A DNA stretch of 64,000 nt from Deltaproteobacteria bacterium (GCA_018434685.1 JAHDOV010000002.1:124001-188000), one strand, 5' to 3'; shown: positions 43,752 through 54,278, counted from the first letter of the stretch. Translations and numbers: made by a program. Notes: generated from the sequence alone by a model not told the origin.

Positions 43752-45125
43752 CTAGAAGAGCCATTTCACGAGTCTGAGCTTGAAACGGTAGGGAACGTAC
43801 CGCAGCGGGATATCGAACAGCAGGGTGTTCTTCACCACGCTCTTGGTGTGAGAGAAGGTGTCGAATCCGGCCTTGCCGTGGTAGGAGCCCATGCCGCTGT
43901 CACCCACACCGCCGAAGGGGAGCAGGTGGGAGGCGACCTGGACCACTGCGTCGTTGATGCAGTATCCGCCCGAGGAGGTCTCGAGGCGCACCTGTTCCTG
44001 CTTGCGGGTGTCCCTGCTGAACAGGTACAGAGACAGCGGTTTCGGCCGGGCATTCACAAACGAGATGGCCTCCTCGAGATGCGTATACCCGAGTATTGGC
44101 AGTATGGGCCCGAAGATCTCGTCCTGCATGAGGGGGTCTTGCGGGGAGACGTCTTCGATCAGCGTCGGGGCAATATAGCGCGTCTCGGGCGAGGTCTGCC
44201 CCCCGATGAGTATCTTCCCCTGGCTGAGATAGGAACAGAGCCGGTCGTAATGTAGCCTGTTGATGATCCGGGCATAATCCGGGCTCCCGGACGGGTCGGT
44301 GCCGAAAAAGGCGATGATCTGCTTGCTGAGCACCTCGACGAACTCGTCTTTGATGGCCGAGTCCACCAGGAGGTAGTCCGGTGCGACGCAGGTCTGCCCC
44401 GCGTTGAAGAACTTTGCCCAGACAATGCGCCTGGCCGCGTATCGCAGGTGAACATCCGAGTCCACGATGCAGGGACTCTTTCCCCCGAGTTCCAGGGTAA
44501 CCGGGGTGAGGTGGCGCGAGGCCGCTTCCATGACGATCCTGCCCACCCGAGTGCTTCCGGTAAAAAAGATGGAGTCGAACCGCTCCTCGAGGAGTTCCCG
44601 GGCGACATCAGCACCTCCGGTTGCCACGTGGATGTAGTGCGGGTCGAAATGATCCTCAAAAAGCCTCTGCAGGACATCGCTCATAGCCGGGGCAAGCTCC
44701 GAGGGTTTGAGCACGGCGCAGTTTCCGGCGGCCATGGCACCTACAAGCGGGGAGACGGCGAGCTGGAACGGGTAGTTCCACGGCGCGAGGATGAGGACCA
44801 GGCCGTAGGGCTCAGCGAGTGTATAGCACACAGACGGCAGCAGCGGCCGTGCGGTCATCACCCAGGCAGGCTTTGTCCAGCATGACAGCTTCCGTATGGC
44901 GTACCTGATCTCGTTGAGCACGAGGGCGATCTCGCCCGCATAGGCCTCGAGCCTGGGTTTTGCCATATCCGCATGCAGGCTGTCCATGATCAGGGCGTCA
45001 TTTTCCCGGATGACACGGTACAATCTCCTGAGCTGCTCGACCCTGAAGCCGGTATCCCTCGTGGCGCACGACCCGAAAAAGGCCCGCTGTCCGTCCATGA
45101 CATCCCGGATACTTGCTTTGACCAT
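43752..45125 (-). CDS. Aldehyde dehydrogenase family protein
   Basis: A 457-residue NAD(P)-dependent aldehyde dehydrogenase of the class-3/fatty-aldehyde type. Cofactor and catalytic motifs are visible: ILAPWNYPFQL, FFTGSTRVGR, LELGGKSP (Glu) and FNAGQTCVAPDY (Cys nucleophile). A C-terminal basic-hydrophobic tail (RYVPYRFKLRLVKWLF) suits membrane association. GGAGG lies 6 bases before the ATG. The substrate is probably a medium or long chain aldehyde. Confidence 0.92.
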   Translation of the reverse strand: MVKASIRDVMDGQRAFFGSCATRDTGFRVEQLRRLYRVIRENDALIMDSLHADMAKPRLEAYAGEIALVLNEIRYAIRKLSCWTKPAWVMTARPLLPSVCYTLAEPYGLVLILAPWNYPFQLAVSPLVGAMAAGNCAVLKPSELAPAMSDVLQRLFEDHFDPHYIHVATGGADVARELLEERFDSIFFTGSTRVGRIVMEAASRHLTPVTLELGGKSPCIVDSDVHLRYAARRIVWAKFFNAGQTCVAPDYLLVDSAIKDEFVEVLSKQIIAFFGTDPSGSPDYARIINRLHYDRLCSYLSQGKILIGGQTSPETRYIAPTLIEDVSPQDPLMQDEIFGPILPILGYTHLEEAISFVNARPKPLSLYLFSRDTRKQEQVRLETSSGGYCINDAVVQVASHLLPFGGVGDSGMGSYHGKAGFDTFSHTKSVVKNTLLFDIPLRYVPYRFKLRLVKWLF

Positions 45126-45237
45126 GACCCCCTCCTACTGTATAGGCTATACCCTGTAAGGTAATCACAACCCTGTCGCAATCAACATGCATGAGGTATC
45201 CCGGCACCGGCGGGCGGGGAAAAGGAGGAAGGAACTC

Positions 45238-45348
45238 ATGGCACTGTTTCTCGTTCAGCACGGCAGGAGCCTGCCCAGGGAGATCGATCCGGACACGGGA
45301 CACACAAGATGGGTTATCAAATGGGCACTCATGCCCGAGATCGGCTGA
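45238..45348 (+). pseudogene. Truncated SixA-like phosphohistidine phosphatase start
   Basis: A 36-codon frame with strong AAAGGAGGAAGG upstream begins MALFLVQHGRSLPREIDPD, the start of a SixA-like histidine-phosphatase family (catalytic His in VQHG), then stops. The rest of the gene is missing. It overlaps the DUF72 start region and looks like a remnant; it may still be translated as a short peptide. Confidence 0.5.
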
Positions 45349-46115
45349 GACAGACCGGCGGTCTTCCTCCCCCGGCGATACCCCGCATATGCATCGGCAC
45401 ATCGGGCTGGAATTACGATCACTGGAAGGGGGTATTCTACCCGGAAACGTGCAAGAAAAACAAATGGCTGGAATTCTATGCCAACGCCTTTTCCACTCTC
45501 GAGGTCAATGCCACCTTCTACCGCCACATGAAGCAGAGCACCTTCGAGAAATGGCGGCGCACCACCCCGGATGGTTTCCTCTGGTCGGTCAAGGCAAACC
45601 GGTTCATCACCCATATCAGGAGATTACAGGACGTGGCCGATGCACTCGAGAGGTTCTTCGGGTCTGTTCGCGCACTGGAGGAAAAACTCGGCGTGGTCCT
45701 CTTCCAGCTGCCTCCGTCCCTCGTCTTTGACCGGGCCGTCTTCGACTCGTTCTGCGCGCTCCTGCCCGAAGGACACCGCTGCAGCCTGGAGGCCAGGCAT
45801 GAGAGCTGGACCAGCGACGAAGCCCTTTCCTTGATGGAGAAGAACAACATCGCCTGGTGCATATCGGACACTGCCGGAAAATACCCCTACCGGGAGGCAG
45901 TCACGGCGGATTTCACCTACATCAGGCTCCACGGCTCCAGGAAGCTCTATGCCTCCGACTACACCCCGGACGAGCTTGCCTCGTGGGCTGCAAAGATCAG
46001 GGCATTTGGCAGGGACACCTACGTATATTTCGACAACGATTTCATGGGATACGCCCCGAAAAACGCCTCCGAACTCCGGGATCTGCTGGGCATGGAGGCC
46101 CGGGCGGGCAGGTGA
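45309..46115 (+). CDS. DUF72 family protein
   Basis: A 268-residue member of DUF72, a TIM-barrel-like family of unknown function. The signature N-terminus is IGTSGWNYDHWKGVFYP, with EVNATFYRH following and KANRFITHIRRL a little later. Its start overlaps the truncated SixA-like frame by 40 bases; the start is therefore uncertain, and a later one at the conserved ICIGTSGWNY would also serve. Confidence 0.88.
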   Translation: MGYQMGTHARDRLRQTGGLPPPAIPRICIGTSGWNYDHWKGVFYPETCKKNKWLEFYANAFSTLEVNATFYRHMKQSTFEKWRRTTPDGFLWSVKANRFITHIRRLQDVADALERFFGSVRALEEKLGVVLFQLPPSLVFDRAVFDSFCALLPEGHRCSLEARHESWTSDEALSLMEKNNIAWCISDTAGKYPYREAVTADFTYIRLHGSRKLYASDYTPDELASWAAKIRAFGRDTYVYFDNDFMGYAPKNASELRDLLGMEARAGR

Positions 46116-46184
46116 TAAAAACATGATTGTCATTCCTTCACAGCCCATTATTATGGTGAATAGTACTTGTATCAGGAGGTCGTC

Positions 46185-46736
46185 ATGAACAAAGGCCTCG
46201 TTGCCTCTGCCGTGCTCGCTGTACTGTTTTCCTCAGGGTTCCTTCAGCCGGCAGATGCACACGCTCAAGGAGGTGCGGTCATGGAATTGAAGTCTCCCGC
46301 ATTCACCCGGGACGTGATGATCCCTGCGAAGTATACCTGCGACGGAGAGAATGTGTCACCCCCCCTGGAGTGGTCAGGCATCCCGAAGGGCACCAGGAGC
46401 ATCGCCCTGATCGCCGACGATCCGGATGCCCCGATCGGCACGTGGGTTCACTGGGTATACTACGACCTGCCCCCGGGGGCCAACACCCTGCCGGAGCATG
46501 TCGAACCTGCCGAACATCCGGCCATTGGGGGCACTCAGGGGACAAATGATTTCAGGGAGACCGGCTATGGCGGACCATGCCCTCCGTCCGGCACCCACCG
46601 GTACTTCTTCAAGCTCTATGCCCTCGACACAGAGCTGAACCTGCCGCCGGGGACCAAGAAGAAGGCCCTCCTCAAGGCCATGGAGGGGCACATCATCGGC
46701 CAGGCGGAACTGGTGGGGAAGTATATCAGGAAATAG
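46185..46736 (+). CDS. YbhB/YbcL-family Raf kinase inhibitor-like protein, exported
   Basis: A 183-residue protein with an N-terminal signal peptide (KGLVASAVLAVLFSSGFLQPADAHA, cleavage likely after AHA), then a phosphatidylethanolamine-binding fold. Family motifs: CDGENVSPPLEWSGIP, DDPDAPIGTWVHWVYYDLP and GPCPPSGTHRYFFKLYALD. GGAGG lies about 6 bases before the ATG at 46185. Such proteins bind small anionic ligands; the role here is unknown. Confidence 0.9.
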   Translation: MNKGLVASAVLAVLFSSGFLQPADAHAQGGAVMELKSPAFTRDVMIPAKYTCDGENVSPPLEWSGIPKGTRSIALIADDPDAPIGTWVHWVYYDLPPGANTLPEHVEPAEHPAIGGTQGTNDFRETGYGGPCPPSGTHRYFFKLYALDTELNLPPGTKKKALLKAMEGHIIGQAELVGKYIRK

Positions 46737-46843
46737 GCGCTGGGTACTGGGCAAGGATGATGAAAAACCAGGAATGAGGTGTAAGGATTAGGTTCTGAGG
46801 TGCACGATATGATCCGCGACGACGATCCGAACCCTTCTTTCCC

Positions 46844-46871
46844 CAGTGCCTAGTGCCTGACGCCTAATGCC
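46844..46871. repeat. Four tandem 7-bp degenerate repeats
   Basis: CAGTGCC, TAGTGCC, TGACGCC and TAATGCC lie in direct tandem. An imperfect inverted copy occurs about 110 bp upstream (near 46734-46753; about 15 of 20 bases match). Together they frame the interval between the YbhB and radical SAM genes. Confidence 0.6.
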
Positions 46872-46888
46872 TTATCTCGCGGTGCTCC

Positions 46889-47821
46889 ATGTTTGAACCG
46901 GCATACAGGAAGCTTTACCGGCAGGGACTTCTTACAGAAAGGATCGAGACTGCGCTTGCCCTCCTGCAGGACTGTCACCTCTGCCCGCGGGCCTGCGGCG
47001 TTGACCGCACCAGGGGAGAACTCGGGGTGTGCAGGACAGGACGCTACGCCCGGGTGGCGAGCTACGGCGCCCACTTCGGTGAAGAGGCACCCCTGGTCGG
47101 CCGTTGCGGCTCCGGCACCATATTCTTCAGTTCCTGCAACCTGCTGTGCTCCTTCTGCCAGAACTATGACATCAGCCACCGCAGCACAGGCCCCGAGGAA
47201 GGCCCCGGAGAGCTTGCCTCCCTGATGCTGGACCTGGCTCTGAGCGGCTGCCACAACATCAACTTCGTCACCCCGACGCACGTTGTTCCCCAGATACTCG
47301 AGGCCCTTGCCCCTGCCATCGAAGGGGGTCTCGATGTCCCCCTCGTATACAATACCGGGGCCTATGATTCGGTGGATACTTTGAGGCTCCTCGACGGGAT
47401 CTTCGACATCTACATGCCGGACTTCAAGTTCTGGGAGGGCAGCCATGCAGGGAAATACTGTTCGGCACCAGACTACCCACAGATTGCCCGCACTGCCATC
47501 AAAGAGATGCACTCCCAGGTGGGGGATCTCCTCATCGACAGCGACGGCATCGCACGCAGGGGCCTGCTCGTCCGCCACCTCGTGATGCCCGGAGACGTCG
47601 CAGGCACCGGAGGGGTCATGCAGTTCCTCGCGCAGACGATCTCGACGAACACCTATGTGAACATCATGGACCAGTACCACCCCTGCTTTCACGCCGAGCA
47701 CGACGAAACGATCAACCGCAGGGTAACCCGTGATGAGTATGTCCGCGCCCTCAAGGCAGCCGAAAAGGCAGGCATCTCCAGGCTGGACTCGAGGCGCCCG
47801 CCGTCATTCATGAGATCCTGA
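46889..47821 (+). CDS. Radical SAM protein, PflA-like
   Basis: A 310-residue radical SAM protein of the PflA/PflX-like group. An upstream cysteine region CHLCPRACGV is followed by the cluster motif CNLLCSFCQNYDISH (CxxxCxxC). VTPTHVV and VYNTGAYDS provide core strands. No Shine-Dalgarno is evident. It is separated from the upstream gene by the 7-bp repeats; no formate lyase or glycyl-radical partner is next to it. Confidence 0.85.
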   Translation: MFEPAYRKLYRQGLLTERIETALALLQDCHLCPRACGVDRTRGELGVCRTGRYARVASYGAHFGEEAPLVGRCGSGTIFFSSCNLLCSFCQNYDISHRSTGPEEGPGELASLMLDLALSGCHNINFVTPTHVVPQILEALAPAIEGGLDVPLVYNTGAYDSVDTLRLLDGIFDIYMPDFKFWEGSHAGKYCSAPDYPQIARTAIKEMHSQVGDLLIDSDGIARRGLLVRHLVMPGDVAGTGGVMQFLAQTISTNTYVNIMDQYHPCFHAEHDETINRRVTRDEYVRALKAAEKAGISRLDSRRPPSFMRS

Positions 47822-48001
47822 CCCATGTGGCACGCTGCCGCCTCCCAGGAAAAATGCCCTCGAACCATGGAGTGTTCCGGCTGCAAGCTTGATTTCCCGG
47901 TTTCATATCTCTATGTTATCTGGAGGAAACCTGGAGTGTTTTGAGGAAAACAGGAACAGAAACGGCAAGATCCGTGGATCTGCCAAAAGAAGGGAGAGGT
48001 C

Positions 48002-48934
48002 ATGCACAAGCAGGTGAGCTATTTCCCCGTCCTGGTCTTTTTCATCATCTTTGTTCCCGGGGCGTGGTGGGCCTATCGCATAGGGTCGGGCACCGGGGCC
48101 GATCAGAATACCGCCGCCGTCGTGGGCATCGTCTTCTTCACCATCGCTCTGGCCATTGCAGCGTCCATCAAGATCGCCGACCAGTGGAAGCGTGCCGTGG
48201 TGCTCAGGCTGGGGAAATTCAGGACCCTCAGGGGCCCCGGCATCTTCTTCATCATCCCGGTCGTTGACACGGTGCCGTACTGGATCGACCTGCGGGTCAT
48301 CACGACCGCCTTCAGCGCCGAAAAGACCCTGACCCGGGACACCGTGCCCGTGGATGTCGATGCCGTCCTGTTCTGGCAGGTGGTAGACCCGGAAAAGGCA
48401 GCCCTCGAGGTGGAGGACTACCACATGGCAATCACCTGGGCGTGCCAGACCGCCCTGCGGGACGTTATCGGCAAGAGTGATCTCTCGGAGATGCTCGTCG
48501 GCAGGGAGTCCATCGATCACGAGCTCGAGAGGATCATATACGAACGGACCATACCCTGGGGCATCAAGGTCATCTCCGTGGAGATGCGCGATGTCAATAT
48601 TCCCCCGGCCCTCCAGGATGCCATGTCCATGCAGGCACAGGCAGAGCGGGAACGCCAGGCACGGGTCATCCTCGGAGACTCCGAACGGCAGATTGCAGTG
48701 AAATTCGAAGAAGCCGCCAAAACCTACCAGAACAATCCCACGGCACTGCACCTGCGGGCCATGAACATGCTCTACGAAGGGTTGAAAGAGCGGGGAACCA
48801 TTGTCATCGTACCGAGCTCTGCAGTGGACAGCATGCAGCTCGGAAGCATGGCAGGCATTACCGCACTGGCGCAGAACCTCGCTGCGGAGATGGAGAAGAA
48901 CCCGAAGAAGAGAACCCCGGGAGAGGAGTCGTAA
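48002..48934 (+). CDS. Slipin (SPFH/Band 7 membrane protein)
   Basis: A 310-residue stomatin-like protein with two N-terminal membrane spans (residues 7-27 and 38-58) followed by an SPFH domain (WKRAVVLRLGKFRTLRGPGIFFIIPVVDTVPYWIDLRV). A coiled-coil-like QAQAERERQARVILGDSE follows. Such scaffolds organise membrane microdomains or proteases. GGGAG and AGAGG are just upstream of the ATG. Confidence 0.9.
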   Translation: MHKQVSYFPVLVFFIIFVPGAWWAYRIGSGTGADQNTAAVVGIVFFTIALAIAASIKIADQWKRAVVLRLGKFRTLRGPGIFFIIPVVDTVPYWIDLRVITTAFSAEKTLTRDTVPVDVDAVLFWQVVDPEKAALEVEDYHMAITWACQTALRDVIGKSDLSEMLVGRESIDHELERIIYERTIPWGIKVISVEMRDVNIPPALQDAMSMQAQAERERQARVILGDSERQIAVKFEEAAKTYQNNPTALHLRAMNMLYEGLKERGTIVIVPSSAVDSMQLGSMAGITALAQNLAAEMEKNPKKRTPGEES

Positions 48935-48976
48935 CTGCAGGCAAGACCTGGTCTTGTGCAGGAGGTACCCACTGTC

Positions 48977-51052
48977 ATGACGGGAATCAACAGACTCGCC
49001 GCTGAGATAAGCCCCTACCTGCAGCAGCATGCAGGCAACCCGGTTGCCTGGTTCCCCTGGAACGACGAGGCCTTCGAGACGGCCAGGAGTCAGGACAAGC
49101 CCATCTTCCTTTCCATCGGGTATTCCACCTGCCACTGGTGCCACGTCATGGCGCACGAGTGTTTCGAGGATGAAGAGGTTGCCCGTCTCATGAATGAAGC
49201 CTTCATCCCGGTCAAGGTGGACAGGGAAGAGCTCCCCCATATCGATGCCGTCTACATGAACGTCTGCCAGCTGCTCACGGGCAGCGGCGGGTGGCCGCTG
49301 ACCATCATCATGACCCCGGATAAAAAACCGTTCTTCGCCGCGACCTATCTGCCCAAGCACTCCCGCCAGGGCCTCATCGGGCTCATGGAACTGATCCCCC
49401 TGATCGGCCGGGCGTGGCAGACAACAAGGGCCGACCTCCTGAGATCTGCCGAGGAGATCTCCCGGGCCGTTGCACATGCCCGCTCAGAGACCTGCGGTGA
49501 CGACCCTGGAGAACACGCCCTGCACCAGGCCTTCCAGTGGCTTTCCGGGACATTCAGCAGTGCATACGGCGGGTTCGGAGACGCACCGAAGTTTCCCGTC
49601 CCCCACAACATCATGTTCCTCCTTCGGTATGCCGAGCGCACCGGGGAGGGCCAGGCGCTGTTCATGGCCGAGAGGACCCTCGATGCCATGCGCATGGGCG
49701 GCATCTACGACCACATCGGATTCGGGTTCCATCGCTATGCGACCGACAGGAAGTGGCTCGTCCCGCACTTCGAGAAGATGCTCTATGACCAGGCACTCCT
49801 TGCCATCGCCTACACCGAGGCCTTCCTTGCCACCGCCAGGACTGGCTACAAGAAGACCGCAGAGGAGATCATCGAGTATGTCCTGCGCGACCTGGCCGGT
49901 GAGGGCGGCCTGTTCTTCTCGGCCGAGGATGCGGACAGTGAAGGCCGCGAGGGGAAGTTCTACCTGTGGACGGACAGCGAGCTGAGGTCTCTCCTGGGCA
50001 AAGAAGACTATGCCATCGCCCGGAAGGCCTACTGCTGTGCCGAGGCGGGGAATTTCCCCGAAGGCCGCGCGCAGCAGGAAAACATCCTCCATCTCGAGGA
50101 TACCGCGGGCGGGATCGCAAAGAACCTCGGCATGGAAGAGGAGACCCTCGTGCGGAGGCTCGAACAGATCAGGGCGATCCTCCTTGCCCACCGCAGCAGG
50201 AGAGTGCGTCCGTTCCGGGACAACAAGGCACTGACGGACTGGAACGGCCTCATGATAGCCGCCCTCGCAAAGGCCTACCAGGCCTTCGGCAACGAGAACC
50301 ATGTCCGCGCAGCTCAGCGTGCCGCCACATTCATCCTCGAGCGCATGGTGAGCACAGAGGGCAGACTCTCTCACGTATTCCGCGCCGGAGAGGTCCGCAC
50401 AGACGCCCTGGCCGACGACTACGCCTTTTTCATCTGGGGCCTCATCGAACTCTACGAGGCCACGTTCGACCCTGCGTATCTCGATGCGGCCCTCGGGCTT
50501 GCACGGACCTGCATCGAACACTACTGGGACCACGAACAGGGGGGCTTCTTTCTCACTGCCGACGATGCCGGTGTGGTCCTCAGCAGGACCAAGGATGCCC
50601 ATGACGGCGCGCTTCCTTCGGCAAACTCTGTCCTCGTCTACGACCTCGCGCGGCTTGCCCGGATGACCGGCGACGATGAACTCGGACACACTGCACACCA
50701 GACCGCCCGGGCCTTCTCCGGTTCCATAAACAGCAGTCCGGCTGCCTACACCTTCATGCTGGCAGGTCTTGATTTTCTCCTGGGCCCGGCGCAGGAGATC
50801 GTGATAGCGGGCAGCCCTGAAAGCCCCGATACCCACGAGATGCTCCGGGCGCTACAGAGACGGTTCCTTCCGCGGACCGTTGTCATGATGCCTCCCCGGG
50901 ACAAGACGCGCAGCGTCCTGGATCATGCCCGGGACAAGGTTCCCCTCGGCAACAGGGCAACCGCCTATGTGTGCTCGGAGAAGACCTGCAGGCCTCCCAC
51001 GACGGTCCCGGCAGAGATGATCGCCCTGGTGACGGGAAGACCCGGGGACTGA
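48977..51052 (+). CDS. Thioredoxin-domain protein (YyaL/SPATA20-like)
   Basis: A 691-residue protein. An N-terminal thioredoxin fold contains CHWC ([11 protein letters not shown]) and the family's [24 protein letters not shown] beginning. The remaining 500 residues form an (alpha/alpha)6-barrel-like glycoside-hydrolase-related domain. GGAGG lies 11 bases before the ATG at 48977, so an upstream GTG is rejected. It is followed at 9 bases by the AEC transporter. Function unknown. Confidence 0.9.
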   Translation: MTGINRLAAEISPYLQQHAGNPVAWFPWNDEAFETARSQDKPIFLSIGYSTCHWCHVMAHECFEDEEVARLMNEAFIPVKVDREELPHIDAVYMNVCQLLTGSGGWPLTIIMTPDKKPFFAATYLPKHSRQGLIGLMELIPLIGRAWQTTRADLLRSAEEISRAVAHARSETCGDDPGEHALHQAFQWLSGTFSSAYGGFGDAPKFPVPHNIMFLLRYAERTGEGQALFMAERTLDAMRMGGIYDHIGFGFHRYATDRKWLVPHFEKMLYDQALLAIAYTEAFLATARTGYKKTAEEIIEYVLRDLAGEGGLFFSAEDADSEGREGKFYLWTDSELRSLLGKEDYAIARKAYCCAEAGNFPEGRAQQENILHLEDTAGGIAKNLGMEEETLVRRLEQIRAILLAHRSRRVRPFRDNKALTDWNGLMIAALAKAYQAFGNENHVRAAQRAATFILERMVSTEGRLSHVFRAGEVRTDALADDYAFFIWGLIELYEATFDPAYLDAALGLARTCIEHYWDHEQGGFFLTADDAGVVLSRTKDAHDGALPSANSVLVYDLARLARMTGDDELGHTAHQTARAFSGSINSSPAAYTFMLAGLDFLLGPAQEIVIAGSPESPDTHEMLRALQRRFLPRTVVMMPPRDKTRSVLDHARDKVPLGNRATAYVCSEKTCRPPTTVPAEMIALVTGRPGD

Positions 51053-51061
51053 GGGGAGAAG

Positions 51062-52003
51062 ATGGACATCTTTTTTACCACGTTTACCGCGGTGAGCACC
51101 CTGCTCATCATCGGAATCCTGGGATTCTGGCTCCTGAGCAGACGCATCATCGTCGGTGATGTGCTCGGCCCGCTTGGCGTGCTTGCCATCGATATTGCGC
51201 TGCCCTGTCTGATCTTCACGAACATACTCTCGAACTTCCATCCCGAGGTATATCCCCTGTGGTGGACCCTGCCGCTGTGGTGGGTGTTCATCACCCTGTT
51301 CTTCGGGATCATGGCGCTGGCCTCCTCCCTGATCTCCCGGAAAACGAGCAGGAGAGAGTTCCGGTTTTCGCTGTTCTTCCACAACGGGATCTTCTTCCCC
51401 CTGGCGATCATTGCCTCGCTGTTCGGCACGGAATCCCCCTATCTGGCAGACCTGTTTCTCTTCACCCTGTTCTATCCGGCATTCTTCTTCAACACTGCGC
51501 CCCTGTTCTTCGGGAAGAGGGTGGAGGTCTCGAACCTGACGAGATTGTTCAACCCGGTGCTCGTAGCAACCGTCGTTGCCCTTGCCTTCCGCCTCACCGG
51601 GGCACACCTGTACGTGCCCGAGTTTGTCACCTCAGGTCTCAAGATGGTGGGGAACATGTCCATCCCCCTGCTCATGATCATCCTCGGGGGCAACATCTTT
51701 TTGGATATGCAGAAACAGGGCAACCCCGCAGTTCTTGAAACCCTGAAATTCATCGGCATGAAGAACATCGTCTTCCCCCTGATCACCCTCGGGGTTCTCA
51801 TCCTCCTGCACCCGCCCTTTCACATCGCCCTGATCATCATGATCCAGAGCGCAGTGCCTCCCATCACGGCAGTGCCCATCCTCGCTGAGCGCGAAGGAGG
51901 AGACCGGGCTATCGTGAACCAGTTCATGGTGGCGAGCTTCGGGTTGTCCCTGATAACCCTGCCCCTCATGATCCTGCTCTTCAGCACGTATGTTCCGAAG
52001 TAG
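51062..52003 (+). CDS. AEC-family transporter
   Basis: A 313-residue membrane protein with about 8-10 helices, of the auxin efflux carrier (AEC) family. The characteristic N-terminal FWLLSRRIIVGDVLGPLGVLAIDIALPCLIFTNIL is split between the first helices. The substrate is unknown, perhaps an organic acid. GGGGAG precedes the ATG, 9 bases after the thioredoxin-domain gene. Confidence 0.87.
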   Translation: MDIFFTTFTAVSTLLIIGILGFWLLSRRIIVGDVLGPLGVLAIDIALPCLIFTNILSNFHPEVYPLWWTLPLWWVFITLFFGIMALASSLISRKTSRREFRFSLFFHNGIFFPLAIIASLFGTESPYLADLFLFTLFYPAFFFNTAPLFFGKRVEVSNLTRLFNPVLVATVVALAFRLTGAHLYVPEFVTSGLKMVGNMSIPLLMIILGGNIFLDMQKQGNPAVLETLKFIGMKNIVFPLITLGVLILLHPPFHIALIIMIQSAVPPITAVPILAEREGGDRAIVNQFMVASFGLSLITLPLMILLFSTYVPK

Positions 52004-52285
52004 GCACTGCACAAGACAGGGTTTTAAGCTAAGCGTCCGATACCGGGATGCAGTGTCCACAATCCGGCCGGGTGAATCATGACGTGATGAGGCAGCAGGT
52101 TCATAAAAAAGGGGAATCTCACTGCCTGCACAGTCAAAGAGCCCGTCAGAACGTCTGTTCCAAGGAGCTCTTCGAAACCTCTATATGGAATAGTGTGGCT
52201 TGTTTGTTATGTAATGTACTGCATATATAATGTCAAGGTCTTTCCTTCCCCCGGGCCCAATCCCCAAAAAAAGTTGAACCCCGGG

Positions 52286-52582
52286 TCACACGCCCTGCTT
52301 CTTCCTGAATCCGGCAATGATCCACAGGGCACCCCACCCCAGGATCACCGGAACGAGACCGACCAGCGTAAAGGAGAGCATCTCTCCGTTCCATGGTCGG
52401 AGATATGCCGCCCACCCGATAAGCCATATCACGGTAACGACAATGGCCAGCCTCAGCCAGCCCGAGATTGTCAGCAGGGCTTTGCGGGAGGAAGTTCCGG
52501 AGCCTCTGCCGCTGATTCGAGGCAGAAAGATTATGGCCATTACTATCAGCACGATGATCAGGATTTCCTGTAGTCCGGACAC
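52286..52582 (-). CDS. Small two-helix membrane protein
   Basis: A 98-residue protein with hydrophobic spans ILIIVLIVMAIIFLP and LAIVVTVIWLIGWAAYL and LVPVILGWGALWIIAG. GGAGG lies 5 bases before the GTG at 52582; the longer frame upstream is rejected. Function not recognised. Confidence 0.65.
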   Translation of the reverse strand: MSGLQEILIIVLIVMAIIFLPRISGRGSGTSSRKALLTISGWLRLAIVVTVIWLIGWAAYLRPWNGEMLSFTLVGLVPVILGWGALWIIAGFRKKQGV

Positions 52583-52772
52583 TCGGTACCTCCACGCAAA
52601 CGTATATACCATATGATTTTCAGGGTCAAACCAAACAGGCCCACCCGGAGAGAGATGCCTCATAAGGAACAGTGCTTCGGGAGACAGGCCTGGGGACAAC
52701 GGTTTTGATCACAGAGTCGCCCGTGAAATAAAATCTGGACATTCCCGGCTCCTTCGCTTATTCTTTTTCCAT

Positions 52773-54278
52773 ATGATTGCCAGCGTACACTCAGCTTCCC
52801 TGTGGGGAACTGATGCGCTTGGGGTTGTGGTTGAGGCACATGTTCAGGGAGGTCTGCCGACATTCGGCATCGTAGGGCTGCCCGACAGCTCGGTAAAGGA
52901 AAGCAAGGAACGGGTTCGCTCCGCGATCATCAATTCCGGTCTCGAGTTCCCCCCAAAACGCATCACGGTGAACCTCGCCCCTGCGGACGTGAAAAAGGAA
53001 GGCGGCATCTTCGACCTGCCCATCTGCGTTGCCGTCCTTGCGGCGCTCGGCGTGGTATCAAGGGATTGTGTATCCGACTACCTCTTTGTGGGAGAACTCG
53101 GGCTCGACGGCCGGGTGAGGCCGGTCCGCGGGGTCATATCGTCCGCCTCGCTCGCGAAACAGGCAGGACTCAAGGGCATCGTCTGTCCGGTGCAGAACGT
53201 TACCGAGGCGTGCCTTGCCGGGAGCGCGGTCTGGCCGGTCAGGGACCTGCTGGAGGTGGTGAAAATCCTTAAGGATGGCATGCCGGAGCCCGTGAAGACG
53301 GTCGATACAGCCGGCAGGAACGAGGCCCCGCTGCCGGATCTCGCCGAGATAACCGGGCAGGCCATGCCCAAGAGGGCCCTCGAGATAGCAGCAGCCGGAA
53401 CTCACAACATACTCATGGTCGGCCCTCCGGGTGCAGGAAAATCCATGCTTGCAAAGAGGCTTCCCTCGATCCTGCCAACCCTTTCTCCCGGGGAGATCCT
53501 GGAATGCACCAGGATCTACTCGGCAGCAGGGCGGCTGAAGAGAAATTCCATAATAAGCAGCAGGCCCTTTCGATCACCCCATCACACCATCTCGGATGCG
53601 GGTCTCATCGGCGGAGGAACCCTGCCGTCTCCGGGCGAGGTCACCCTGTCACACAACGGGGTGCTGTTTCTGGACGAACTGCCCGAATTCAAGAGGAGTG
53701 CCCTGGAAGCCCTGAGACAACCCCTCGAAGACGGCGCAGTGACCGTATCCCGGGCGAATTCGGCCCTGACCTTCCCTGCCCGCTTCCAGTTCATTGCGGC
53801 CATGAACCCCTGCCCGTGCGGATACCTGGGTCACCCGAGAAAGGAGTGCAGGTGCACGCCGGCCCAGATCGCAAAATACCGGACCAGGGTATCGGGCCCG
53901 CTCCTGGACAGGATCGATCTCCACGTGTGGGTGGATCCGGTCGATGCATCCAGTGTACTCAACCCTGGTTCCGCCCCATCGTCCGGCGTGGTGAGGGCTC
54001 GGGTGGCAAGTGCGCGGCAGCCCCAGGACCGGCGAGGCTTTCCCAACGCCCAGGTTCCAGACAGTGCGCTCGATGCCCTCTGCAGACTGGATTCCGCATC
54101 CAAAAGCCTGCTCATTGCCGCGATGGAGAAATACTCCCTGAGCATGCGGGGGTATAAACGCGTGATCAAGGTCGCCCGGACCATAGCCGACCTCGAGGGA
54201 TCCGAAGCCATACTCCCAGCCCATATAGCCGAGGCCTTGCAGTACCGCCCGGAACTGTCTGTTTCCAGGGCAATCTGA
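52773..54278 (+). CDS. comM: YifB-family Mg-chelatase-like AAA ATPase (ComM)
   Basis: A 501-residue hexameric AAA+ helicase related to ComM, involved in branch migration during transformation or recombination. N-terminal Lon-protease-like domain (VEAHVQGGLPTFGIVGLPDSSVKESKERV), Walker A GPPGAGKSM near residue 215, Walker B VLFLDELPEF, and a C-terminal zinc-finger region with CPCGYLGHPRKECRC. No Shine-Dalgarno is visible. Divergent from the small membrane gene. Confidence 0.92.
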   Translation: MIASVHSASLWGTDALGVVVEAHVQGGLPTFGIVGLPDSSVKESKERVRSAIINSGLEFPPKRITVNLAPADVKKEGGIFDLPICVAVLAALGVVSRDCVSDYLFVGELGLDGRVRPVRGVISSASLAKQAGLKGIVCPVQNVTEACLAGSAVWPVRDLLEVVKILKDGMPEPVKTVDTAGRNEAPLPDLAEITGQAMPKRALEIAAAGTHNILMVGPPGAGKSMLAKRLPSILPTLSPGEILECTRIYSAAGRLKRNSIISSRPFRSPHHTISDAGLIGGGTLPSPGEVTLSHNGVLFLDELPEFKRSALEALRQPLEDGAVTVSRANSALTFPARFQFIAAMNPCPCGYLGHPRKECRCTPAQIAKYRTRVSGPLLDRIDLHVWVDPVDASSVLNPGSAPSSGVVRARVASARQPQDRRGFPNAQVPDSALDALCRLDSASKSLLIAAMEKYSLSMRGYKRVIKVARTIADLEGSEAILPAHIAEALQYRPELSVSRAI

